From assembly GCF_015163665.1 (NCBI RefSeq), contig NZ_JADEUG010000008.1, forward strand, positions 62,001 through 126,000: DNA of 64,000 nt, given 5' to 3'. Under the pieces are notes generated by a model. The model searched no databases, was not told the DNA's origin, and worked only from the letters and a program-made list of their open reading frames with translations. A program made the translations under genes and the position numbers. Shown here one piece after another: positions 29,701 to 36,725 of the stretch; position 1 is the stretch's first letter, and the number at the start of each line of letters is the position of its first letter. This DNA is from Xenorhabdus sp. BG5 (GTDB lineage Bacteria; Pseudomonadota; Gammaproteobacteria; Enterobacterales; Enterobacteriaceae).

Positions 29701-29799
29701 TTCACCTATAGCCAAAGTATCCATGGCGATAAATGGTAAAAACAAAGAACCTATATATAGAGAAAACTTAATGAACTTATTACCAATATATGAGCCCAT
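26701..29799 (-). CDS. Intimin/invasin-like inverse autotransporter adhesin
   Basis: A 1032-aa outer-membrane adhesin. After the signal sequence (about 1-30) comes the inverse-autotransporter barrel (about 90-330). It is recognised by ANGFDLQGEFYLPAYPNLGGKLGFEQYFGD and related segments, shown here only in part, and by GVPWGVQFSP. The passenger holds an Ig-like region and about three bacterial Ig-like (Big_1) repeats with D-x-x-G-x-x-x-A-T-(L/V)-x-S patterns. A C-terminal domain rich in Pro follows. I start at the ATG at 29799 with GAGGT upstream; 27 extra codons upstream lack a ribosome site. It probably mediates host or surface attachment. A late Cys pair (ARCAD...LICQW) may form a disulfide like that in intimin's lectin-like tip. 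Confidence 0.88.
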   Translation of the reverse strand: MGSYIGNKFIKFSLYIGSLFLPFIAMDTLAIGEKNTEQQTQKVAGENQLENGGDTTAGLIAQNIQTVSRVLSSSPSQLTEQAKSYALGKVNGIISSETQKWLSQFGTARINFSLDRKGKLDNGSLDLLLPLYDNKADWLVFSQFGYRNKDSRHTVNVGVGGRYFTPHWMYGLNTFYDHDVTGKNQRIGVGAEAWTDYVKFSANSYLRLTDWRQSLEKQDWEERAANGFDLQGEFYLPAYPNLGGKLGFEQYFGDNVELFNRGSKQKNPSLGRVGLNYTPIPLVTMGVDYKYGGSGHSETLFQANLNYRFGVPWGVQFSPDSVASMRTLAGSRYDLVERNNHIVLDHRKKPDELQLALSQNNIVGYSQQAWPSPIPIAANVESNVKNIIFQADNAFTKNGGGISKVGGGNKLISLVLPKYIPDGQNTHTINIFAEGNNGKVSKPAILNVTVQPFVVRHFKTEQLTTSAAGDQGGYKLLATIAHGTTDKDIIRNGVIEDVTWSLEPANNDVKLSWKKPSITNAEGQLQATVTTSQPLKDVKVFLEMPGMKKAHIGDIGFSGLISDFKVQSVKPLATGLRLAGDNGYTFTAAVKDKNGVPLKNQKVDVQWYPETLPDGMKWSSVQETTDTEGNLFATLSSTKPAKDIKVGASIDGGKTKTYVENPVAFIGEIQIGAIEVTPSKELDGDGKVPYTYKAKIIDAASNAAIPHLTFGHDKVVWGVSNDQLDHNKLVEEGKLVFGNKQLTTDDQGYLTTTLSSSVGVKNVKVKLDFVTKNGKQALVANTAVNFKPVAQPAGLHLYNSKNPSVNRFYKSDETGPHNIFEKLNGELRTDPNKSLFGGDEEGNLEIVSGNGVGPGNNNNTFAYNTWTGSLEPTTLRLTVTNQRTGAIRTYTYTVKPLRAFVSATAVGYKPSARCADMDPPQMGSKDPVNPRLLEIDAKLSYILPVSSQPPYVAVNMPKNGSTLLEEFPKLGDWGFLNDPKTTTIRVVNNVLFKPNHVNVANVLDPVEINLTSHELDMKPTGTKSELICQWNM

Positions 29800-30082
29800 A
29801 TATAGTACCTCATGGAATATTTGATGTCCCAACACTGAATAAGAATAAAAAATTAATCTTTTTGTGCACTTAAGATACATTAGGTGACTTATTACTAATC
29901 TGCTTAATGAAAAATTTTTATTAGTTGATAATAAAAAGTTATCACTTGCTATTTAGAATATTAGGTTATTACATGAGATGTGAATTAGCATAAAAAATCA
30001 GGCTTGATATTCAATAAAATAGGGGGTTAATGGTGTGTTTTTAATATTTTATTTTTCAGAGAAAAATTTATTTGGCGATAAA

Positions 30083-30117
30083 TTTCAAGTTACCGTGTTA
30101 TTGGCGGTAACTTGAAA
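30083..30117. repeat. Perfect 13-bp inverted repeat at a relic junction
   Basis: TTTCAAGTTACCG (30083-30095) is the exact complement of CGGTAACTTGAAA (30105-30117) around a nine-base loop. It ends where the YefM relic frame begins. It is neither followed nor preceded by a T-run. It could be a small palindromic repeat or the scar of a mobile element. Confidence 0.6.
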
Positions 30118-30239
30118 ATGGTTATGAAAAAACTGCCTATTTGATGACAAGTCCCAAAAATGCAGCTCGCTTAAACCAGGCAATCACAGAAGTGGAAGGT
30201 GGTAAAACCGTTGGAAAGGGCTTGTTGTTATTAGAATGA
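30111..30239 (+). pseudogene. C-terminal relic of a YefM/Phd-type antitoxin
   Basis: A 42-codon open stretch encodes EKTAYLMTSPKNAARLNQAI and then an acidic tail. The TAYL-x-x-SPKNAARL pattern matches the C-terminal, toxin-contacting part of YefM/Phd antitoxins. The N-terminal DNA-binding half is absent; an in-frame stop and the 30083-30117 palindrome replace it. The relic runs convergently into vapC with a 9-bp overlap. Internal ATG at 30144 could still give a 31-residue peptide. Confidence 0.55.
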
Positions 30240-30641
30240 CTCCATCACCCAATCTTCAATTCTTAACCCCAAAACCCGTTCAAATTCACGGGTATTATTT
30301 GTCACAAGAACCATACCCAGTGAGCGGGCATGGCCTGCAATCATACTGTCATAGGGGCCAATAGGTTTTCCCTTTTTTGCTAATTCAGCACGTATTTGTC
30401 CTGTATGAGCAGCAGCATCAAAACCATAATTCATGATTTCCAAACGTGCAGCGAATCCCTCAATAATATCCAGATTTTTTTTAGGATTTTCTGATCTTTC
30501 AGAACCATAAATTAACTCCATCAATGTTACAGAGCTGATGCAAAGCTGACCATAATGTTGATAAAAAGCGTCTCTGACTTTCTGTGGTTTATTCTTGATA
30601 GTATAAATACAAATATTGGTATCAAGCATATATTTAATCAT
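30231..30641 (-). CDS. vapC: VapC-type PIN-domain toxin ribonuclease
   Basis: A 136-aa PIN-domain toxin. The acidic active site is complete: Asp in MLDTNICIY, Glu in TLMELIYG, Asp in GPYDSMIAG and Asn/Glu near VTNNTREFE. Enteric VapC of this type cleaves initiator tRNA (family knowledge). I start it at the ATG at 30641, which overlaps the vapB stop as TGATG; the TTG one codon upstream is not needed. It is second in the vapBC operon, the standard order. Confidence 0.92.
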   Translation of the reverse strand: MIKYMLDTNICIYTIKNKPQKVRDAFYQHYGQLCISSVTLMELIYGSERSENPKKNLDIIEGFAARLEIMNYGFDAAAHTGQIRAELAKKGKPIGPYDSMIAGHARSLGMVLVTNNTREFERVLGLRIEDWVMESF

Positions 30642-30871
30642 CAAAATTCTTCCCTGAGCTGTTCACTTGGCTGCTGCCTGTCAGTCATAAAATCAGGGGT
30701 AACATTTTCGCCATCAAACCAACTATCCCATCCCTCTCCTGCTGGCGTTATGATACGAGTTCGACCGATAGCAATAATATCAACATGTTTTACATCTTCC
30801 GGTAAAGCAACAGCTTTGGGCAAACGTACGGCCTGACTACGGTTACTTTTAAAGACAGTTGTTTTTTCCAT
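30641..30871 (-). CDS. vapB: VapB antitoxin
   Basis: A 76-aa VapB antitoxin. The N-terminal AbrB/MazE-like DNA-binding part reads TTVFKSNRSQAVRLPK. The acidic C-terminus (PSEQLREEF) should wrap around VapC. The start is the ATG at 30871 with GGAGGT upstream; the open frame continues nine codons further without a better start. It should autorepress the operon with VapC. Confidence 0.92.
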   Translation of the reverse strand: MEKTTVFKSNRSQAVRLPKAVALPEDVKHVDIIAIGRTRIITPAGEGWDSWFDGENVTPDFMTDRQQPSEQLREEF

Positions 30872-30972
30872 ACTGACCTCCGAAATAAAATCTTCCAATT
30901 AAGTTCATTGAAAAGCATAACCCTTTTCTGGGATATGTCAATGGGATATACCTTACTTGACTTGTCTTAATT

Positions 30973-32259
30973 TCAACCAAACTGCGAGCAATTATTAATA
31001 ATCCGGCGACGCTTATTAAACAGATCCGGCAGTATCACCTGCGATACGCACTGCCATTCAATTTTATCGATATCCACCCCCTGTTTGGCAAAATAGTCTG
31101 ACAGCACTGACTGGCAGTGCTGGAGGACTTCGAGGGTACAATCCCCTTCCAGTTTCAGCGACAACACCGTCTGGGTTAACCGATAATCGCTCGTTAACGG
31201 CAGAGTATTGGCAATGATCCGCGAACAAGGATCAGCGAAAATACTGACTGTTCCTCCTGTAAGCGCAGGTAAAATTAACTGATCATCATTGCGCCCTTCG
31301 ATGCGCTCTATCGCCAATGCAGGGTTACCGCACGCACAAGGTTTTTTTCTCACCACCAAAATATCATCAAGCTGATAACGTACAATAGGCTGCGTTTCAC
31401 GAGTAAAATCAGTAATAATCGGGTTAAAACGCGATTCATCTATCCATTTCGGCTCAATATGCAGAAACTCTTCATTAAGATGCAGCGTCCCATGCGAGCA
31501 AGTACACGCCAGAAAACCTTCCGTCGCCTGATAAATTTCTCCCACGTCCCTGAATACGGCCTGCAACAGTTGGCGATCTTGCGGTTCCAGCACTTCTGCC
31601 ACCGAGATCACTTTAACCGGTGGTAATGATGTTTCACCTTGCTGGATCTTCAATGCCAATGCCCGCAGCACCTGGGCGGGCGCGACAATAATAGTGGGTT
31701 GATACGCGACTAATGCTTGTACCTGCTGATTAAAGTCAGCAAACAAGTCAAAAAAACGGAAGGAGATCCAACGGTTCTGGACACTCTCGTAGAGATTGTT
31801 CCCCGCCCGTAAAAACAGCGCAACTCGCTCACCGTGAAATAAGCCGTTTGGCAGCATTTTGGCAAGCAGGGTTCCCGCCCAAATGCTCCGCTCTTTCGGG
31901 CTGGCAACGAAAAGACCTCGTTGTCCTGATGTCCCCGATGACATACCAACGCTGAATTTGCCGACTGTTGGCGTGAAATCCCGTGACTGTTCACTCAACC
32001 GTGCACATGCCAAAAGCTCATCGCGTTTGAGACCCGCCGTATTCATCTGGTCGAAATTTTCCATCATGATGGCTTTATTCATAAACGGATATTCTGTCAA
32101 CGATAAATCACCGTATGAGGAAAAATAAGGGCTTTTCGCCAGAACTCTATGCCTGAATCGCGCCAATTCTTTCAATTGGTGTTGCTCAAGCTGTTGTCGG
32201 TTGGTGAATTTCCACCGTTTTTTGGCTCGCCAATAGTACCAAAATGTTTTCAATATCAT
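30973..32259 (-). CDS. F390-synthetase-like adenylate-forming enzyme
   Basis: A 428-aa adenylating enzyme of the phenylacetate-CoA ligase / coenzyme F390 synthetase-related group. The nucleotide loop is GMSSGTSGQRG (about 105-115), with YQATEGFLAC and RYQLDDI further on, the usual A5 and A7-type motifs. A Cys-containing segment (KPCACGNPAL) could bind metal. It is the last gene in a run of four overlapping genes; its ATG overlaps the hydrolase stop (ATGA). In olefin/beta-lactone (Ole) pathways an AMP-forming enzyme acts on the beta-hydroxy acid. A comparable role here is inference, since this protein belongs to a different subfamily from OleC. Confidence 0.8.
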   Translation of the reverse strand: MILKTFWYYWRAKKRWKFTNRQQLEQHQLKELARFRHRVLAKSPYFSSYGDLSLTEYPFMNKAIMMENFDQMNTAGLKRDELLACARLSEQSRDFTPTVGKFSVGMSSGTSGQRGLFVASPKERSIWAGTLLAKMLPNGLFHGERVALFLRAGNNLYESVQNRWISFRFFDLFADFNQQVQALVAYQPTIIVAPAQVLRALALKIQQGETSLPPVKVISVAEVLEPQDRQLLQAVFRDVGEIYQATEGFLACTCSHGTLHLNEEFLHIEPKWIDESRFNPIITDFTRETQPIVRYQLDDILVVRKKPCACGNPALAIERIEGRNDDQLILPALTGGTVSIFADPCSRIIANTLPLTSDYRLTQTVLSLKLEGDCTLEVLQHCQSVLSDYFAKQGVDIDKIEWQCVSQVILPDLFNKRRRIINNCSQFG

Positions 32260-33062
32260 TCCAAATCTCCCTCATGGCATAGCTGAATCGGGATCTGTTT
32301 TTGGTCAATTTGATGCAGCTTATTCAGTGTTTCGTAATAGGCACGGCTGTCATCCATAATAAGATTCGCCAACTTTGCAGGCCCGCGCAGTTCACGGTAA
32401 TTCGTCGGTGACCAGGCAGCATCTCCCGCTAACAATATCCAACCCTGATCAGTCAATACACACAGGCCAAGATGCCCTGCCGCATGACCAGGCAGTGGAA
32501 CAATCAGTATCTGCTTCTGGCTCCCCGGCACGGCATAACCTTTCCCCAATACCGATAATTCCTCTGGCAACGGGCTGGCTTCAAACCCTTCATAAAAACT
32601 CACTCTGGATTCGAAATCTTCCGGCACTAACCCCCGCACAAAGGCTTTTCTTAGGGCAGCGATACCTCGTAAGTGACGCGTCTGCCGCCAACCTTCCCCT
32701 GAACAGATAAATTTGGCCTGCGGGAAATCCCGTAATCCAGCAATATGATCACCATGAAAGTGAGAAATGATAATGCCATCAATATCACGTGCCTGAATAC
32801 CTTCCCCTTTGAGTTGCATCACCAGTGCGTCTTTGCTGTCAAAGTAAACCGGCGTGACCGTGCGATATAACCGAATAATCCCACTGCGGGTATGATCGTA
32901 AAAATGGTTGGCGTATCCGGTATCAAGTAGCCAACGCTTATCATGACACGCCAGCAGCCACGCACGAGCCGGAAATTTGCATACGCGAAGACTGGCACCT
33001 TTCAGTGCCATGCAACCGGAATGAGTGCAATATCCCACTTCAAAAACACGTATCTTAACCAT
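32256..33062 (-). CDS. Metallo-beta-lactamase-fold hydrolase
   Basis: A 268-aa MBL-fold hydrolase. The two-metal motif HxHxDH is at His101, His103, Asp105 and His106 (SHFHGDH), followed by GHAAGHLGL and the bridging Asp in LLAGDAAW. Its overall form resembles AHL-lactonase-like members, whose substrates include lactones and esters. It overlaps the epimerase gene by 8 nt and the ligase gene by 4 nt, so it belongs to the four-gene operon. In an Ole-like scheme it could take the place of the alpha/beta hydrolase OleB; that is inference. Confidence 0.85.
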   Translation of the reverse strand: MVKIRVFEVGYCTHSGCMALKGASLRVCKFPARAWLLACHDKRWLLDTGYANHFYDHTRSGIIRLYRTVTPVYFDSKDALVMQLKGEGIQARDIDGIIISHFHGDHIAGLRDFPQAKFICSGEGWRQTRHLRGIAALRKAFVRGLVPEDFESRVSFYEGFEASPLPEELSVLGKGYAVPGSQKQILIVPLPGHAAGHLGLCVLTDQGWILLAGDAAWSPTNYRELRGPAKLANLIMDDSRAYYETLNKLHQIDQKQIPIQLCHEGDLE

Positions 33063-34074
33063 GTGAACCCGTTTGCTGGTCTGCCTGTTTTAGCCAATTG
33101 GCCGTTAAATGAATGCCTTCCTCCACGGTATAAATCGGCGAATAACCCAGTTCTTCTTGCGCTTTTGAATTATCCAGTGTCATGGAGTAATAAGCCGCGC
33201 CAATACCATAACGCGTCAGCAATGGCTCTTTTCGGGTGAGCATGGCAATGCTTTCCAGGATTGTCGCCATGCCATACAAAAGTGGATAAGGCAATGATTT
33301 GATCCGATAACTAAACTGCATCTCATCAAATAACTGTCCTAAGATCTTCGCCAATGGCTGTGGCTGTTGATTGGTAATGTTATATATCGCCCCACTTTGT
33401 ATTCCTTCACGGTGAGTTGCCAATGACATGGCATGGACAACATTCATGACGTAAGTGAGATCCAGGGCATTCTTTCCTCCTGCTGGCAAGGCTACAACGC
33501 CTTTGCTGGCTTTAACCTGTGCCATCAAACGCGGTAACAATACCCTGTCATGCGGGCCAAATAACCCACGGGGACGCAGGATAATGTACGTTGTGTCAGG
33601 ATAGCGGGGGAGCAGTTGGCGTATGCTCTCTTCCGCCAGAAACTTAGTTCTGGCGTAATCATTGGCGAAACGCTGGCTACACTGATTTTCAGTAACATGC
33701 TGTTGGTGGGAAAAATTAAAATACACGGCTGGAGTAGAAATATGGACAAATCGCTGAATACCACATATCCCTGCTGCCTGTGCCAAAATCTGTGTCGCAG
33801 CCACATTGATACGTTCAAACTCATCAGGATCGCCCCAGGGTGAAGATTTGGCGGCACAATGCCAGATCGCATCACAACCTGACATCAGTTCGGTAGCTTC
33901 ATCCTCTGTTAACGTCGCCAGTTCAGCACGACGAAACTCCGCGCCCAATTGAACCAATAACTCTCCCGCCTGCGGGTCACGTCCGGTTGCCACCACCGTC
34001 TCGCCACGGGATAACAGGTAATCAACGGCATTACGACCTAAACCACTCGTGGCTCCGGTTACAAGAATTTTCAT
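33055..34074 (-). CDS. Extended SDR: NAD(P)-dependent epimerase/dehydrogenase (3-beta-HSD/OleD-like)
   Basis: A 339-aa extended short-chain dehydrogenase. The cofactor loop is VTGATSGLG (about 5-13), and the catalytic pair is Tyr140 and Lys144 (DYARTKFLAE), with Ser/Thr at about 113 in HISTPAVYF. The general layout is like the 3-beta-hydroxysteroid dehydrogenase/OleD group that reduces a 2-alkyl-3-ketoacid. Its ATG overlaps the ketosynthase stop by 4 nt, and its own stop overlaps the hydrolase gene. Cofactor choice (NAD or NADP) cannot be decided by eye; an Arg at 32 (GRDP) hints at NADPH. Confidence 0.87.
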   Translation of the reverse strand: MKILVTGATSGLGRNAVDYLLSRGETVVATGRDPQAGELLVQLGAEFRRAELATLTEDEATELMSGCDAIWHCAAKSSPWGDPDEFERINVAATQILAQAAGICGIQRFVHISTPAVYFNFSHQQHVTENQCSQRFANDYARTKFLAEESIRQLLPRYPDTTYIILRPRGLFGPHDRVLLPRLMAQVKASKGVVALPAGGKNALDLTYVMNVVHAMSLATHREGIQSGAIYNITNQQPQPLAKILGQLFDEMQFSYRIKSLPYPLLYGMATILESIAMLTRKEPLLTRYGIGAAYYSMTLDNSKAQEELGYSPIYTVEEGIHLTANWLKQADQQTGSHG

Positions 34075-35069
34075 GGTATTAAGATCATCTCACTTAACGA
34101 AAGCCCAGCCGCTGTACCAAGCAACATCACATAATCACGGCCATAATAGCGATCTGTCATGATGGCTTCATGCAACGCACTTGGAATGGATGCCGCAACC
34201 TGATTACCGCGATAACGATAGATATTCACAAATCTCTCCTCCTTGATATTCAAGCGCTTGAGAATATGTTTCAATCCCAAATGGCTCGCCTGATGAGGTA
34301 TCACGGTATCGATATCGGACATGGCAAGATTGGCACTATCCAATACACGCGCTGTAAATTCTTCAATCAATGAGGCCGTCAGTTTAAACAGTGGCTTACC
34401 CTGCATCTGGAACAGGAAATCGCTATCTTCCATACCGGTACGCAGATTCTTGCGTGTCCCACCAGCCCGGATCTCACATAATTCGAGGCCTTCTGGGTAG
34501 GTTTCATGTTTATAGGTCACAATTCCACTTTTCCCATCCCCTCTTTCAACGATCACACACGCCGCCCCATCACCAAAAATCAGTGAGGATTCTTGATGCG
34601 ACCAGTCAATTCCACGGGAAGCCATCTCCGCGGAAACAATGGCAATTCGCCGATACTGTCGGGTTGCCAGCAACCCACTTGCAACACCCAAGGCGGAGAC
34701 AAAACTCACACAGCTTGAATTAATATCAAAACAGGCGGTTCCTGCCTTTAAATGGCTCGCTTTTAAAATATGTGCAGCGGAATAAGGTAAGGCTTGAATC
34801 GGGATAGCCGAAGCTGAAATCAGCAGATCAATTGAATCGGGCGAGATTTGATGTGTTTCTAACGTATTATGCAATGCATTTGTGGCTAATTTAGCTGGGT
34901 GGACTTCATAATCTGAATGATAACGATACTCTATTCCAGAATGTTTTTCGACAAAACCCTTCGGTTTATTGAATTTCAAATCTAAATCGGATGAATACAC
35001 TTTGTTTTCTGGTAAGGCAATACCAGACGCAATGATCTTCAATGGGATCAATTCATTTATATTTTTCAT
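34071..35069 (-). CDS. 3-oxoacyl-ACP synthase III-like ketosynthase (OleA/FabH superfamily)
   Basis: A 332-aa thiolase-fold condensing enzyme. The FabH-type catalytic triad is intact: Cys120 in INSSCVSFV, His259 in VIPHQASHLG and Asn289 in RGNQVAASIP. It is the first gene of a tight four-gene operon, which makes it the probable entry step by condensing acyl thioesters. FabH-like initiation and OleA-like head-to-head condensation of two fatty acyl chains are both possible. The SDR gene next to it favours the Ole-like reading. It is too far from fab genes to be the housekeeping FabH. The upstream region is AT-rich. Confidence 0.87.
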   Translation of the reverse strand: MKNINELIPLKIIASGIALPENKVYSSDLDLKFNKPKGFVEKHSGIEYRYHSDYEVHPAKLATNALHNTLETHQISPDSIDLLISASAIPIQALPYSAAHILKASHLKAGTACFDINSSCVSFVSALGVASGLLATRQYRRIAIVSAEMASRGIDWSHQESSLIFGDGAACVIVERGDGKSGIVTYKHETYPEGLELCEIRAGGTRKNLRTGMEDSDFLFQMQGKPLFKLTASLIEEFTARVLDSANLAMSDIDTVIPHQASHLGLKHILKRLNIKEERFVNIYRYRGNQVAASIPSALHEAIMTDRYYGRDYVMLLGTAAGLSLSEMILIP

Positions 35070-35663
35070 TTTTTTATAACTTCCAAGTGTTAATTTTTTG
35101 TTTAAATTCGCTGCCAGAATATGAAGTGAATTCTGAGTAGGGTGAGAATAAATGAATATTTATCAGATAGCCGATTAAACAGGAAGTCTATATTTATGAT
35201 ACATCATATTATTAAATTGAAATATTCAATACAGATACATGAAAAATAAAAAGTTTTCTCAGTTCATCATTTCAGTATCATAAAATTTTTTTAATGCAGA
35301 AAGCATATTATGAGATTTAATCATGGCGTTTGTTGTCTATATGTAAAATAAAGGTCAATATTAATTAACAAATAAACCAACTTGATTTAATTAATGGTAA
35401 ATAGTCATTTTCATTTTTTGTTTCATTAGTTAATTAAATAAATATAATCACCCTGAAATTTTGAACAAGCATTAGTCCAATATTTTTATTATTTTTTAAA
35501 TAAAAGTAAAATATCAAATTACCAACATATATATCTTTTAAAAGTAAAAACAACGAGTTTATTCTTCTGGATAAGAAGCATTTATTCAGAAGAATGATAC
35601 TGCTAATTGAAATAACTAAATTACATAAATCTCAGATCACGTATTGGTTAGACATCACTCTAA
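35070..35663. other. AT-rich intergenic gap
   Basis: A very AT-rich region of about 600 bp upstream of the ketosynthase operon, which must contain its promoter. I see no supported gene, RNA or transposon end. Confidence 0.5.
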
Positions 35664-35710
35664 CTAAAAGGGGTATAGCAATATGTTTTTACTGTCTATA
35701 CACCCTTTAG
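35664..35710. repeat. 15-bp imperfect inverted repeat
   Basis: CTAAAAGGGGTATAG (35664-35678) is almost the complement of CTATACACCCTTTAG (35696-35710) around a 17-base loop. It stands alone in the gap before the HNH gene and might be a small mobile-element scar or an operator. Confidence 0.45.
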
Positions 35711-35806
35711 CAGCCCACCACACATTTCTTCCAAACCAACATCTTGCCTCTCATCACTTTTGCGAGCATGATCTCAATACCGTTACCCATTAATCAAACA
35801 ACTTAC

Positions 35807-36679
35807 ATGCCTGCAATCAAAGAACTCCAAGTCGCAATTTCAAACCTTTCCGTATGGCGCAAGGGTGATCAACGTGCACCACATAAGCCTTTATTGCTAC
35901 TGTATGTCCTCTCACAATATCAGAAAGGCCATGAACGACTGTTTGATTATGGGGAAGAGATCCACCAGCCACTCCTGGAGCTGCTCAATAACTTTGGTCC
36001 AAGACGTAAAACCCACTATCCCTCTTTACCCTTCTGGCGCTTACGTGGCGACGGGTTTTGGGAATTACAAAATACCGAACTCTGCACGCCCCAAAAAGGT
36101 AGCAAGGAGCCGCCAAAACGTGAACTCATTGAATTTGGTGTCAAAGGTGGTTTCGACCAACAAAGCTACCAGTTATTACGCAAAAAGCCTGCTACCATCA
36201 ATAAATTGGCACAACAAATCCTGAGTGAACATTTTCCTGACAGCATACAAGAGCTGCTCGCCAACCAACTGGATTTCTCTTTAAGTGATATCCGCAAAAT
36301 TCGTGATCCCCATTTTCGCCAGCAGATACTGCGCGCCTATAACTACCAATGTGCAATATGTGGTTACAATTTGCGACATGACAGTACCCCCGTTGGTCTG
36401 GAAGCCGCACATATCAAATGGAAACAATACGGCGGCCCCTGTACGGTAAACAACGGACTTGCCCTTTGCTCTCTGCACCATTCTGCCTTCGATATGGGAT
36501 CAATCAGTATCGACGATAATATGAATTTATTAGTTTCAGAAAGTGTCAATGGTGGCACGATAGTGAAGCAACTTTTCTGGAATTTTGCAAAACAGCCAAT
36601 ACTGCGTCCCCTGAATAAAGATTATTATCCATTGGAAAGTTTTATCGCCTGGCATCGCAACCAAGTCTTTAAAGAATAA
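35807..36679 (+). CDS. Phosphorothioated-DNA-dependent (type IV, McrA-like) HNH restriction endonuclease
   Basis: A 290-aa protein with two parts. The N-terminal domain has the signature WRKGDQRAPHKPLLLLYVL, typical of the sulfur-binding (SBD) region of enzymes that read phosphorothioate-modified DNA. The C-terminal HNH nuclease has Cys-x2-Cys (CAICG), the His of EAAHIKW, an Asn (VNNGLALC) and SLHHSAFD. Such enzymes cut foreign phosphorothioated DNA (family knowledge). No dnd or ssp modification genes are near, as expected for a solitary type IV enzyme. I start at the ATG at 35807 (MPAIKELQ), which aligns with the usual family start; ATG 35768 and a TTG further upstream are alternatives. There is no strong ribosome site at any of them. 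Confidence 0.82.
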   Translation: MPAIKELQVAISNLSVWRKGDQRAPHKPLLLLYVLSQYQKGHERLFDYGEEIHQPLLELLNNFGPRRKTHYPSLPFWRLRGDGFWELQNTELCTPQKGSKEPPKRELIEFGVKGGFDQQSYQLLRKKPATINKLAQQILSEHFPDSIQELLANQLDFSLSDIRKIRDPHFRQQILRAYNYQCAICGYNLRHDSTPVGLEAAHIKWKQYGGPCTVNNGLALCSLHHSAFDMGSISIDDNMNLLVSESVNGGTIVKQLFWNFAKQPILRPLNKDYYPLESFIAWHRNQVFKE

Positions 36680-36689
36680 TCTGCAAGCA

Positions 36690-36719
36690 GATTAAAAAAG
36701 GGGGGTCAAAGCTCCCCCC
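36690..36719 (-). terminator. Terminator of potD
   Basis: GGGGGG (36700-36705) and CCCCCC (36714-36719) form the stem. Read on the minus strand the hairpin is followed by TTTTTTAAT, a standard intrinsic terminator for potD. It separates potD from the convergent HNH gene. Confidence 0.85.
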
Positions 36720-36725
36720 AATAAT

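Noticed and set aside
29800-29880. 27 extra N-terminal codons of the intimin-like protein
   Set aside because: They precede the GAGGT ribosome site and would bury the signal peptide; the ATG at 29799 fits better.
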